A DNA stretch of 17,770 nucleotides from DATMBL01 sp050735975 (GTDB lineage Bacteria; Desulfobacterota; Binatia; UBA9968). The position numbers and the translations under genes were made by a program. The stretch is taken from assembly GCA_050735975.1 (NCBI GenBank), contig JBOHVS010000193.1, forward strand, positions 1 to 17,770, read 5' to 3'. This document shows positions 7,812-15,833 of this stretch, piece by piece; within the stretch, counting starts at the first letter, position 1, and each line of letters begins with the position of its first letter. A model generated the notes under the pieces. That model had not been told where the DNA came from. It saw nothing but the letters and a program-made list of their open reading frames with translations, and did no database searches.

Positions 7812-7831
7812 CGAGCACAATCTCGGTCGCG

Positions 7832-7859
7832 TTGCCAATCCCCTGCCGCGGGTGATAAG
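7832..7859 (+). promoter_or_regulatory. Possible promoter of the dehydrogenase-amidohydrolase pair
   Basis: TTGCCA (7832-7837) is followed after 16 bp by GATAAG (7854-7859). These are five of six and four of six matches to sigma-70 consensus. The site lies just before the strong AGGAGG Shine-Dalgarno at 7867-7872 that fixes the GTG start at 7883. Confidence 0.3.
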
Positions 7860-7882
7860 TAAGGCCAGGAGGGAGATGTACT

Positions 7883-8941
7883 GTGAAGCCACTACTGGTG
7901 CGGCCGGAAGAACTCCGTGGCATCGTGACCATGGAGGAGGCCATTGGAGCTGTGCGTTCAGGATTTCGCGAGTGGGGAGAGAACCTGCAACTTAATGCCC
8001 CACGCCGGCGCATCCATATTCCGAGCGGCGTTAGAGTAAGCGTTCACCAGGGTGGAGTTCCTGCCGCCGGAGCCACCGGCCTCATGACCCATTGCGAATG
8101 GGTCCGGCCGATGGCCGAGCACCAGGAGTATCCGCGTCTCAATCACCCGGTCATTGTGCTCTACGATGCCGCAGAGGGGGAGCTCAAAGGAATCATAATC
8201 GGTGAGATCACCTGTTCCGAGCTACCCGACAATATCGCGGTCACCGGTCTTCGCACCGCGGCTACGAGCGCCGTGGGCACGGACTTGCTCGCCCGTCCCG
8301 ACGCCGAGAAGCTGGGCATCCTGGGTTCCGGCGGGCAGGCAAAGAATCATCTCGTGGCGCTCATGAAAGTGCGCAGACTAAAAGAGGTCAAAGTTTACAG
8401 CCGGCGGCCTGAAAACTGCAGGAAGTTCGCCGAAGAATTGGGAGCGCTGCTGAACATCAATATCACACCGGCGCCCTCAGCGCGTGAAGTCATCCGTAGA
8501 GTGGACATCGTTCTGGCGGCGACCAACTCGAGTGTCCCTGTATTCGACGGCAATTGGCTTGAGCCGGGCGTCCATGTAACCACGATCGTCGGCAGCAACC
8601 TCGGCTTGGTGAAAGGCGGATTCACCGCCGCGAAACGGAGAGAAATCGACGACACGACGTTGGCTCGGAGCCATGTCCTGGGCATTGTCTCTATCCAGCA
8701 GGCAATCCAGGATGAGCAGGCGGATATTTATGATCCGGTTGAGCGCGGCATTATCAAATGGGACCAGTTGATCGAAATCGGTGAAGTCCTGGCTGGCAAG
8801 AAAGAAGGCCGGACGGCGGCTGACCAGATCACATTTTACAAAAACAACGCGGGGCAGGGAGTGGCGGATGTTGCTCTCGGTGCCGCAGTTCTCGATAATA
8901 TCAAAAGGAAGGGCACGGGCCATGTGCTGGACGTTGCATAG
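7883..8941 (+). CDS. Ornithine cyclodeaminase / mu-crystallin family NAD(P)-dependent enzyme
   Basis: Members of this family are ornithine cyclodeaminases, alanine dehydrogenases, or ketimine and pyrroline-carboxylate reductases. It has 352 residues. The Rossmann motif GILGSGGQAKNHLVAL begins near 145. GLRTAATSAVGTDLL precedes it, and AGQGVADVALGAAVLDN, the usual C-terminal family motif, follows later. The GTG start has an excellent AGGAGG Shine-Dalgarno 10 bases upstream. Two positions look atypical for true ornithine cyclodeaminase. The region that normally carries the substrate Lys in a G-x-K motif reads GATGLMTHCEW, and the usual GAD before the acidic motif reads GSN. I therefore expect a different imine or amino-acid substrate. 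It is followed after 47 bp by a nitrilase-superfamily gene, probably co-transcribed. Confidence 0.88.
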   Translation: MKPLLVRPEELRGIVTMEEAIGAVRSGFREWGENLQLNAPRRRIHIPSGVRVSVHQGGVPAAGATGLMTHCEWVRPMAEHQEYPRLNHPVIVLYDAAEGELKGIIIGEITCSELPDNIAVTGLRTAATSAVGTDLLARPDAEKLGILGSGGQAKNHLVALMKVRRLKEVKVYSRRPENCRKFAEELGALLNINITPAPSAREVIRRVDIVLAATNSSVPVFDGNWLEPGVHVTTIVGSNLGLVKGGFTAAKRREIDDTTLARSHVLGIVSIQQAIQDEQADIYDPVERGIIKWDQLIEIGEVLAGKKEGRTAADQITFYKNNAGQGVADVALGAAVLDNIKRKGTGHVLDVA

Positions 8942-8988
8942 ACAGATTGGAATAATGGGGTACTGAAAGAGGATTTTGTTGTTCTCCC

Positions 8989-9807
8989 ATGAACCGTATT
9001 GCGCTCGCACAAATCACCGCCTCCACTGAAAAGAGGGAAAACCTCAAGCTAGCCTGCGAGTTGGTGCGCGAGGCCGAAAGCCGAAGCGCTCGCATGATCG
9101 CGTTTCCGGAGTTCTTGATGGCGTTTTCGCCAGCCGATCAATCCCCCGAACAGTTATGCGAAATCGCCGAGCCGATTGACGGACCCTTCACAGCTTCTTT
9201 GAGGGAAGCGGCTCGCGCCGCGCAGATGGACGTCCTCGCAACGATTTACGAGACGAGCCCTTTGCCCAATCGAGTATATGATTCGGCAGTGTGGATCGAT
9301 AACAAGGGTGATATCGCTTCAGTCTACCGCAAGCTTCACCTTTACGACGCGCTGGGTTATAAAGAATCGGATAAGTTCGTCGCCGGCAACGAATTAGCGC
9401 CGCCGCTCAAGACGGATCTTGGCCAAATTGGAATCATGATCTGTTACGATCTCCGTTTCCCCGAGTTGGCCCGCATCCTCACTCTACGAGGCGCTGATGT
9501 ACTCTTTGCCCCGTCAGGATGGGTCCAAGGAGAGTTGAAGATCGAGCATTGGCAAACTATGATTCGCGCCAGGGCGCTCGAAAACGGGTCCTATATGCTG
9601 GCGCCGGACCAGGCCGGCAATATCTATATCGGCCACAGCATGGTCGTGGATCCGTTCGGCAGGATTATCGCCGAAATGGGGGAACGGAACGGTTTGGAGG
9701 TCGTTGATATCGATCCTGCTATGGTACTGGAAGTGAGAGAGAGACTGCCGCTGCTAAAAAACCGCCGGAGCGACATCTATTCGAAATATTTCAGCGGGAG
9801 TTTTTGA
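8989..9807 (+). CDS. Nitrilase-superfamily carbon-nitrogen hydrolase
   Basis: It hydrolyses an amide (less likely a nitrile) in the cytoplasm through a Glu-Lys-Cys triad. Here these are E41 in IAFPEFLMAF, K115 in YRKLHLYDALGYKESDKF, and C152 in GIMICYDLRFPEL. The 272 residues and the motif style are like omega-amidase/Nit2-type members. Near the C-terminus GHSMVVDPFGRIIAEMGE is typical. The neighbouring dehydrogenase suggests a joint role in degrading an amino-acid or ketimine-derived amide, but that is inference. No strong ribosome binding site precedes the ATG. A GTTCAA-rich palindrome begins at the stop codon. Confidence 0.92.
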   Translation: MNRIALAQITASTEKRENLKLACELVREAESRSARMIAFPEFLMAFSPADQSPEQLCEIAEPIDGPFTASLREAARAAQMDVLATIYETSPLPNRVYDSAVWIDNKGDIASVYRKLHLYDALGYKESDKFVAGNELAPPLKTDLGQIGIMICYDLRFPELARILTLRGADVLFAPSGWVQGELKIEHWQTMIRARALENGSYMLAPDQAGNIYIGHSMVVDPFGRIIAEMGERNGLEVVDIDPAMVLEVRERLPLLKNRRSDIYSKYFSGSF

Positions 9808-9889
9808 TTCAATTGGTTTCCAGTTCAAACTGTTCAATCGATCGGTTCAATCCATTCAAACAGCTTGAACGGTTTGAAGGATCTGAATC
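9806..9889. repeat. GTTCAA-rich inverted repeat, second copy
   Basis: The outer arms GATTCA (9806-9811) and TGAATC (9884-9889) enclose further inverted blocks: TTCAAACTGTTCAA near 9824-9837, against CAGCTTGAACGG and TTTGAA near 9861-9878. It shares the GTTCAA-(A/G)C-(A/T)-GTT core with the element at 4296-4404. It could act as a transcript-end hairpin for the preceding gene. Confidence 0.6.
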
Positions 9890-9894
9890 AATGA

Positions 9895-9923
9895 TTGACT
9901 TCCCTGGAAGGCATCGCTAGAAT
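9895..9923 (+). promoter_or_regulatory. Sigma-70 promoter of the cupin gene
   Basis: TTGACT (9895-9900) and TAGAAT (9918-9923) are each five of six matches to consensus, with the ideal 17-bp spacing. Transcription would begin near 9930, leaving a leader of about 33 bases. That excludes the TTG at 9933 as a sensible start and favours ATG 9963. Confidence 0.65.
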
Positions 9924-9962
9924 CCGCTATTCTTGAGAAACTACCCATCCCAAGGGAAAGGA

Positions 9963-10328
9963 ATGCCTATGTACCTTTCTAAGAATTCCGACGTTAAGGG
10001 TATTGTGGTCAAATCTATCGAAGGCAAACCGATGAACGGAGATCTGATCGTAAAACCGCTGATTAAAGGCGATCAGATGACCTTTTTGGAGATCCATTAT
10101 GAACCCGGGGTCGGAGCCCCCATGCATGTGCATTCCCACGAATCCCTCGCTTATGTCGTAGCGGGAAAAGTGAAGATGACCGTGGGAAAGGAGGTCTACG
10201 TCCTGGGCCCCGGCGATGTATGCCGCCATCCTGAAGGCGTGCCGCACGGGGTGGAAGGCATCGAGAAATCGATCGTGGTCGAAATCAAATCTCCTGCCCC
10301 GGATATCGCCACGTTTTTAGGGACCTGA
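9963..10328 (+). CDS. Small single-domain cupin protein
   Basis: This 121-residue cupin has both metal-binding motifs. Motif 1 is MHVHSHESLAYVVAGKV (two His and a Glu, then G), and motif 2 is GDVCRHPEGVPHGVE (distal His). It therefore probably holds a divalent metal in a small beta-barrel. Related proteins are dioxygenases, isomerases or ligand-binding sensors, and the reaction cannot be assigned. AAGGG and AAAGGA upstream can serve either ATG 9963 or ATG 9969. It has its own promoter and is followed by a small dimeric-barrel protein in the same direction. Confidence 0.85.
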   Translation: MPMYLSKNSDVKGIVVKSIEGKPMNGDLIVKPLIKGDQMTFLEIHYEPGVGAPMHVHSHESLAYVVAGKVKMTVGKEVYVLGPGDVCRHPEGVPHGVEGIEKSIVVEIKSPAPDIATFLGT

Positions 10329-10365
10329 GACCCGAACATCACTCCCGAGCGGCCGCTTCGTAATT

Positions 10366-10400
10366 GGCATATGGCCGATGGCGAAGGGCGAACGGGCTAT
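10366..10400. repeat. Degenerate 7-bp tandem repeat
   Basis: Five consecutive heptamers start with GG: GGCATAT, GGCCGAT, GGCGAAG, GGCGAAC, GGGCTAT. They lie in the 139-bp gap between the cupin and the next gene. The pattern decays after 10400 (ACGCCAT, AAGCCCT). Confidence 0.45.
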
Positions 10401-10467
10401 ACGCCATAAGCCCTAAAGTGAGCGAAGCGAACATGCCATCAGCGCACGCGAACACGAAGGAGAAACC

Positions 10468-10830
10468 ATGGCTGGCAAGGCAAAATACATCATGATCGCA
10501 AGCATGGACGTCGACCCGGAACATGAACCCATATTCAACGAAGTCTACGACCAGGAACACGTGCCCAATTTAAGCAAAGTTCCCGGGGTTGTCTCGATCA
10601 GTCGCTATAAGCGCGGAGAGCTGACGATGAACATCGGCGGCGAAAGAAAGACAATCGTTATTGAAAACGAGCCGGCCTATACGGCGATTTATGAGCTTGA
10701 AAGTCCCGAGGTCCTAACCACCGCGGCTTGGGATAAGGCCATCGAAGACGGCCGCTGGCCGAGCCAAGTGAGACCTCACACGAAAAATCGAAGGCACGTG
10801 CTGCTCAAACTCATGGAGCCAAAACAGTAG
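10468..10830 (+). CDS. EthD-like small ferredoxin-fold (dimeric alpha/beta barrel) protein
   Basis: This 120-residue protein opens with KYIMIASMDVDPEHEPIFNE. The stretch YDQEHVPNLSKVPGVVSISRY looks like the conserved EthD/DUF4286-type segment, in which His and Pro shape a small pocket. PAYTAIYELESPEVL and a C-terminal strand ending in RRHVLLKLMEP follow, again as in that fold. Such proteins act as accessory or small-molecule-modifying factors in degradation clusters; the exact role is unknown. A clear AAGGAGA precedes the ATG. It probably shares a transcript with the cupin 139 bp upstream. Confidence 0.7.
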   Translation: MAGKAKYIMIASMDVDPEHEPIFNEVYDQEHVPNLSKVPGVVSISRYKRGELTMNIGGERKTIVIENEPAYTAIYELESPEVLTTAAWDKAIEDGRWPSQVRPHTKNRRHVLLKLMEPKQ

Positions 10831-10882
10831 CTGCCCGGATATCGCGGAGCAGCTGATTTTCTCGGCGGCGAGAGCGAATACT

Positions 10883-11362
10883 TCAAGCTCCGCTTATCTT
10901 TGCCGCCGGCGCTGCCAAAATTTTTTTAATTTCTGAACCCACCGCTTCAGCTTCTTCGTCCTTGACGTGCTGCTCGAATAGCGGGAACAACTCGCGTTCT
11001 TCCTTGCGGATATGTCGTTCGAGCAGGTCGCCGATATCAAACATCAACTTGGCGAGAGCTCCCTCGGTTTCCAGTAGCGCGATTGATCGACGGATTTCTT
11101 CGTGTTCCGACAGTAGCCCTGTGATGATCGCTTCGCTTCCCGGCGCGAGCGGTTGCAGTCGAGGAAACAGCACTTCTTCTTCAGCACGAAAATGCGCCGC
11201 GAGGCTGCTCGAAAAAAACTGGCAAACTTCCTTGGCTCTTTCTCGTAATCCCTCCAATCCCGTCGGCTTGATCTGCCCAAGCGCCTGTTTGCGGCACCTC
11301 AAGGCAAGGGCCAACCCGTGGTGATGATCGTGCGACAGGGAAACCAAGCTAGGATGACGCAT
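10883..11362 (-). CDS. Hemerythrin-like HHE cation-binding protein
   Basis: This 159-residue all-helical protein carries repeated His-Glu motifs that would bind a di-iron centre. They are SHDHHHGLALALR near residue 9, AHFRAEEEVLFPRL near 56, SEHEEIRRSI near 85, and ERHIRKEERELFPLFEQH near 114. Family members sense or store oxygen, iron or nitric oxide, or act in iron-sulphur repair. It is soluble, with no signal peptide. It lies 63 bp downstream of a CoA-transferase gene on the same strand, and convergent with the small plus-strand gene ending at 10830. Confidence 0.88.
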   Translation of the reverse strand: MRHPSLVSLSHDHHHGLALALRCRKQALGQIKPTGLEGLRERAKEVCQFFSSSLAAHFRAEEEVLFPRLQPLAPGSEAIITGLLSEHEEIRRSIALLETEGALAKLMFDIGDLLERHIRKEERELFPLFEQHVKDEEAEAVGSEIKKILAAPAAKISGA

Positions 11363-11425
11363 GGTGGGCTTTTAACGGATTTGACGCATCAAAGCTGTTA
11401 TCAGTCGGCCGCGACTCGTGCCGGC

Positions 11426-12601
11426 TCAGATCACTCCTTTACTTCGCAGCGACGAGATGACAGCCTTGTTATAACCGATCGACCCTAGAATTTCGTCCGT
11501 GTGCTCTCCTAAAACAGGTGGTGGCCGATCGATGCCCGGTGGAGTGCGGCTCATGTCGACGGCGTTGCCGACCAATTTCATCTTTCCCATTTTGGAGTGC
11601 TCTACCTCCGTGGGAAAGCCGTACTCGCGCACCTGGGGATCGGCGAAGACTTCGTCGAGCGTATTGATCGGCGCGGCGGGAACATCTTTTTCGAATAATC
11701 GCCGCAGCCATTCCTCCCTGCTTCCCTTGCGGAAGATCGCCTGCAACTGGTCCGACAAGGTGTCATAGTTTTCGATACGGCCTTTGCGGTCGCGGAACCG
11801 TTCATCAGTCGCCCACTCCGGCTTGCCGGCCACGTCGAACAATCCATGCCAGAATTTATCCGGCGAAGACATGTGGAGAACAAAGGGCAGGCCCTTCTGA
11901 TCCTCGAAGGCGAAAACGCCAGCCGTTGTCGTCCGGTGTTTACGGCGGGGAACGCGGCCGGTTTCAAAATATCGGGCAGCGTTCTCGCTGACGAATGACA
12001 CTGAAGCACGCAGCAAAGAAGTCTCCACCTGCTGCCCTGCGCCAGTCATCGAGCGGTTGACCAGAGCGCAGAGCACCCCATAGCAGGCATACATTCCGGT
12101 GAGATGGTCGGAAAAGGAAATCCCCATCCCCTGGGGTTTGGCTGGGTCGGTGAGCAAGCTCAAGAGACCGCTTCTCGCCTGGCCAATCGTGTCGTATCCC
12201 GGCATATCACGATAGGGCCCGCGGGGACCAAAACCGGAGATGGAGCAGTAGACCAATTTTGGATTCACCGCCCGAACCGGTTCGTAGCCCAGCCCCCGTT
12301 TCTCCATCACACCGGGTCGGAAATTCTCAATCATAATGTCCGAGTTCTCGGCCAGCTTGAGAACGATCTGACGTGCTTCGTCTTGCCTTAAATCCAACGT
12401 CAAACTTCTCTTGTTGCGGTTCAAACTGCAAAATGTGGCGGAATAATTCCGGTCGCCCCAGCCGCGAAACGGGTCGCCACGCTTGGGCTCCTCGATTTTG
12501 ATGACCTCGGCTCCCATATCGGCGAGTAGCAACGAAGCAAACGGGCCGGTAACATAGCTTGCCGCTTCTAGAACCTTGATGCCGTCGAGAGCTCCAGCCA
12601 T
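11426..12601 (-). CDS. Family III CoA-transferase (CaiB/BaiF/Frc)
   Basis: It transfers CoA between carboxylic acids through an aspartyl-CoA intermediate. From ATG 12601 it has 391 residues. It begins GALDGIKVLEAASYVTGPFA, then GAEVIKIEEPKRGDPFRGW, NRNKRSLTLDL and MIENFRPGVMEKRGLGY, the standard family order. The catalytic Asp is probably D165 in ISFSDHLTGMYA, the position of Asp169 in formyl-CoA transferase. The frame stays open to a TTG at 12625, but those eight extra residues are encoded by a repeat arm and are not family-like, so I chose 12601. The acyl substrate cannot be told from sequence. Confidence 0.93.
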   Translation of the reverse strand: MAGALDGIKVLEAASYVTGPFASLLLADMGAEVIKIEEPKRGDPFRGWGDRNYSATFCSLNRNKRSLTLDLRQDEARQIVLKLAENSDIMIENFRPGVMEKRGLGYEPVRAVNPKLVYCSISGFGPRGPYRDMPGYDTIGQARSGLLSLLTDPAKPQGMGISFSDHLTGMYACYGVLCALVNRSMTGAGQQVETSLLRASVSFVSENAARYFETGRVPRRKHRTTTAGVFAFEDQKGLPFVLHMSSPDKFWHGLFDVAGKPEWATDERFRDRKGRIENYDTLSDQLQAIFRKGSREEWLRRLFEKDVPAAPINTLDEVFADPQVREYGFPTEVEHSKMGKMKLVGNAVDMSRTPPGIDRPPPVLGEHTDEILGSIGYNKAVISSLRSKGVI

Positions 12602-12612
12602 GTGATCCAAAA

Positions 12613-12688
12613 AGGGGACAGGCAACTTTTCAAAGTCCTGCCAGGATGCCCTGATCGAGATGCATCCGAAAACAGTAGCCTGTCCCCT
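12613..12688. repeat. GGGGACAGGC-type inverted repeat
   Basis: The arm at 12613-12631 (AGGGGACAGGCAACTTTTC) pairs with 12668-12688, whose reverse complement is AGGGGACAGGCTACTGTTTTC. A 36-base loop separates them. It sits 12 bp upstream of the CoA-transferase start, where it could fold in the 5' leader. A diverged relative lies at about 1902-1945 between hemA and hemC. Confidence 0.75.
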
Positions 12689-12776
12689 GGGCCTTTCTTC
12701 GAAGAGATTATATTCGTCTTAACTAGCTTCGACTGGGTTGGTAAGTCAAGAGCAGCAGCCTCGTTTGCCACAGCCC

Positions 12777-12900
12777 TGAACGTCGAAGACGCGGCGGATG
12801 CAAGGCGGAGCGAGGAAGCGCACAGGAGCGTACACGACCAGTACGTGAGGATGCGAGCCCGATGCGCCAACGCGGCAGGCGTCCCTTATCGACGTCCGGG
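12777..12900. repeat. GC-rich intergenic repeat with central GTAC dyad
   Basis: The outer segments GAACGTCGAAGACGC (from 12778) and GGCGTCCCTTATCGACGTCC (to 12898) are imperfect inverted copies. The centre holds GTAC (12830-12833) and GTAC (12841-12844) around a 7-base loop. The block ends right at the stop codon of the histidine kinase gene. Long plus-strand frames through it show no protein-like features. I recall similar GC-rich blocks with a central GTAC dyad in other environmental proteobacterial genomes, which needs a search to confirm. Confidence 0.5.
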
Positions 12901-12902
12901 AT

Positions 12903-15827
12903 TTACGCGGCTGCGCGCGGAGAGTACTCCAGCACGCGAGGAATCCAAAACGTGAAGGTCGAGCCTTCGCCTACTTGGCTTTCGACACGAATCCGCCCCC
13001 GCATCAGTTCGAGGTATTTCTTTACGATGCTAAGTCCAAGACCGACCCCATTGTAATCCCCGGTATGGGCGTCTTTAAGTTGCTCGAACTCATTAAAGAT
13101 TCGTTCCAGGTCCTTCGCTTCAATCCCGATACCGCTATCGGCGATACTGAATTCGATGCTCTCGGACTCCTCGAGCTTGCGCACTCGGATCTTTACGCGA
13201 CCTTGCAAGGTGAACTTGAAAGCATTGCCAAGAAGATTTTGCAAAATCTCCTCTAATTTGGTCGGATCCGTAACTATAGGGGGAAGTTCTCCATCGATTT
13301 CCCAAAGGACCTCCAAATGCTTGTTACGGTTGATGTGCTCGACATGATTCTGCGCATGCGCGATAATTTCTGCGATATCCACAGTCTCTATGTCGAGAGA
13401 CATCTTCTGCGCTTCCAATCGCGATAATGTCAGGACATCGTTGATGAGCTTGAGCAGGAATCGGCCGTGGTAGCAGATCTTTCTCATGGCTTCTCTTTGA
13501 TCATCGTTCACGTCCCCGAAAAAGCCATTCCCCGTCAGTTCGGCGTTTCCCAATACGATGTTCAGAGGGGTTCGTAGCTCGTGGGACATCGAGGCGATGA
13601 ATTCCGATTTCACCCGTGTCGCCTCCTGCAAGTCCCGGTTTGTCTTCTCCAGTTCGGCGGTTTGTTCCTTGATTTTCGCGAAGAGCGTCGCTTTTTCGAC
13701 CGCAACCCCGATTTCCTGGACGACCGATTCGATGAGTTGCAGTTCATCGGTAGCGAAATGGCGTTTCGCTACACTGGCGACATGCAACACGCCGATGATT
13801 CTCTCCTTTGCCCTGATTGGGAATCCCCCGGCGGCAGTAAAGCCAAGTGACCTGATTTTACGCCCCGATGTGAACGCGCGATAACGCTCGTCACTCCCCA
13901 CTTCCTCAAACACCAGCCGCTCACCGGTGGTCAGCACCCGTCCAGTGATCCCGGTACTCACTTTTCGTCGCGCCATGGTCTGGGCCGTTTCGTCGCTTAA
14001 ACCTTTATAAGCCTTCAGATGCAGTTCCGTTTCGGACGAGTCGAGCAGATAGATCCAGGATGCGTCGAACCGTAGCGTTTCAACGACCTTTTCGATAGCC
14101 GCATTCAATACGACTTCCAGATCCAGCGATTTGCTCACCGCGGCGGCGATGGTGTTGAGAACCGCCAACTGTTCTGAGCGCGTTTTAACCTGCTCAAACA
14201 GACTGGCCTTTTCGACCGCAACGCCGACGTGTTCGGACATCGAATTCAGTAGCCGGATCTCCTCCGAGGTCAACCTACGGCGCTCTTTGCCTTTGAAGGA
14301 AATAACACCGAAAACGCGCGATTTCGTCTTTATTGGAAACACCGCAAAAAAGCGCAGCCCCGCATTATAGCTGTTTTGGCTCAAACTCCATTCCCGGTAA
14401 CGGGGATCGGTTTGAACATCCTCAAATAACAGGGCTTCTCCGGAAACGGCGACTCTCCCCACAATAGTTTCAAGGCCGGTGCTTTCAATTTGTCTCTCCG
14501 GCCGGGGACTGATTTCGTAATAGGCGCGCAAATTCAGCGTCTCCATCCCAGGATCGAAAAGGAATACCCGGGTGGTGTCGAACTGAAAGATTTGAGTTAT
14601 TTTTTGGATCACCGCTCTCAGAACAGACTCCAAATCCAAAGACTGATTCACGGTCGTCGTCACCTCGTAGAGAGCCGAAACCTCCTGTGTCCGCTGTTCC
14701 ACCTTTTGCTCCAGGTTGGAGTATGAATTCTTGAGTTCCAACGCCATCCTATTAAACCCCTCGGCTAATTCCTCGATCTCGTCTCCGCTCTTAATGTCTA
14801 CCCTGTGGTTGAGATTACCCGAACCAAGAAGCCGTGCTCCGCGATGCAGCACCTGAATCGGATTCGTTATCCTCTCGCTGGCCCAGCTAATAACTATAGC
14901 GCCCACCAGGAGCCCTAGCCCGAGCAGCAAAATAGCGTAGCGCTGCAAGGTTCCGATCTCGCCCAATGCCACGGCTACAGGCTCCTCAAGGACGACAGCC
15001 CATCCAAGTTTCGGTAATGGAGCGTAGGTACTGATGACAAGCTCGCCCGAAATACCTAAGCTCTCCTCGGCAGCGGTCGGGTCTAGGACCCTGGGGTTCT
15101 GCAGGAATTCCTTGATTTCACGTAGATGTCCGAGGCTGAGCCGCCTCAAAACAAGCGATGAATCCCGGTGCGCAATAAGCTTCCCCTTGCCGTCCACCAA
15201 ATAGGCATAGCCGGCTCGCCCAAACTGAACACTACCGACCACCTGCCAAAGAGTTTTGAGACGTGTTTCGGCTGTCACCACGCCAATAACTCGCCGGGGA
15301 CCGAGTTTTACCGGGACCGACAAAGTCACAAAAGGCTCGGCTTTGTCTGAAGTGTAAACAGGACTGATGTAAGCGTCGCCGGACGCGGCCCTCCTAAACT
15401 CTTCGGTCTCGCTTTGATCTGAGAGTTCGTCGGGAAGATACAGCCTTCGCTCCGACACCTTGAGTACTTCACGTCCGTCGCCGTCTAGAACGGCGAGTCC
15501 CGTAAATGCCCCATCGTTTTTGAGCAGGAGGAGCGCAAGAAGCCTTTGTTCATCGCTCCCCAGTCCATGAAGGCTTGCCGAAGTCGCGAAATCGACCAGC
15601 CGCTTTTTTTTGCTCTCCATGAACTCTTCAATCTCGTAGCTCAGCCTGCCGGCGATCTCCTTCTGCAGTTCGACGGCGTTTCTCTTAATCAGGCTGCGCG
15701 TGTAGTAGGTTCCGGCAAGCGTGTTGATTACGAGTGCGACTCCCAGAAAGGTGAGACCTAAGATTAGGAGTCGCCGGCGCACACCCCCTCTGAAAAGCGG
15801 TCGCTCTGTGGCTGTATTCAGAACCAT
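12903..15827 (-). CDS. Membrane sensor histidine kinase with extracytoplasmic sensor, HAMP and two GAF domains
   Basis: This is the signal-input half of a two-component system, 974 residues. A membrane helix at about 19-40 and another at 297-316 bracket a Cache-like extracytoplasmic domain. HAMP spans about 317-370, with a coiled coil after it. GAF domains lie at about 395-545 and 560-717. HisKA has SHELRTPLN with phospho-acceptor H749. HATPase_c has the N box NLLGNAFKFT (N868), G1 box DSGIGI at 897-902 and G2 box GVGLGLSI at 927-934. All key residues are present, so it should be active. There is no fused or adjacent receiver domain; the partner regulator must be elsewhere. The ATG lies 6 bp after the stop of a periplasmic binding-protein gene, so the two are surely one operon and probably one sensing unit. 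Confidence 0.95.
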   Translation of the reverse strand: MVLNTATERPLFRGGVRRRLLILGLTFLGVALVINTLAGTYYTRSLIKRNAVELQKEIAGRLSYEIEEFMESKKKRLVDFATSASLHGLGSDEQRLLALLLLKNDGAFTGLAVLDGDGREVLKVSERRLYLPDELSDQSETEEFRRAASGDAYISPVYTSDKAEPFVTLSVPVKLGPRRVIGVVTAETRLKTLWQVVGSVQFGRAGYAYLVDGKGKLIAHRDSSLVLRRLSLGHLREIKEFLQNPRVLDPTAAEESLGISGELVISTYAPLPKLGWAVVLEEPVAVALGEIGTLQRYAILLLGLGLLVGAIVISWASERITNPIQVLHRGARLLGSGNLNHRVDIKSGDEIEELAEGFNRMALELKNSYSNLEQKVEQRTQEVSALYEVTTTVNQSLDLESVLRAVIQKITQIFQFDTTRVFLFDPGMETLNLRAYYEISPRPERQIESTGLETIVGRVAVSGEALLFEDVQTDPRYREWSLSQNSYNAGLRFFAVFPIKTKSRVFGVISFKGKERRRLTSEEIRLLNSMSEHVGVAVEKASLFEQVKTRSEQLAVLNTIAAAVSKSLDLEVVLNAAIEKVVETLRFDASWIYLLDSSETELHLKAYKGLSDETAQTMARRKVSTGITGRVLTTGERLVFEEVGSDERYRAFTSGRKIRSLGFTAAGGFPIRAKERIIGVLHVASVAKRHFATDELQLIESVVQEIGVAVEKATLFAKIKEQTAELEKTNRDLQEATRVKSEFIASMSHELRTPLNIVLGNAELTGNGFFGDVNDDQREAMRKICYHGRFLLKLINDVLTLSRLEAQKMSLDIETVDIAEIIAHAQNHVEHINRNKHLEVLWEIDGELPPIVTDPTKLEEILQNLLGNAFKFTLQGRVKIRVRKLEESESIEFSIADSGIGIEAKDLERIFNEFEQLKDAHTGDYNGVGLGLSIVKKYLELMRGRIRVESQVGEGSTFTFWIPRVLEYSPRAAA

Positions 15828-15833
15828 GGCGCC

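Noticed and set aside
9933..9962. TTG 9933 as start of the cupin gene
   Set aside because: It lies only about three bases after the predicted transcription start; ATG 9963 has a purine-rich ribosome binding site.
10339..10560. 73-codon minus-strand frame upstream of the EthD-like gene
   Set aside because: Half is antisense to a gene with a good ribosome binding site, and the rest is the heptamer repeat.
12602..12625. Eight-codon N-terminal extension of the CoA-transferase from TTG 12625
   Set aside because: Encoded by a repeat arm and not family-like; ATG 12601 begins at the conserved GALDGIKVLE segment.
12602..12955. 117-codon plus-strand frame across the repeat-filled gap
   Set aside because: It is made of two intergenic repeats and runs into the antisense of the kinase gene; composition is not protein-like.
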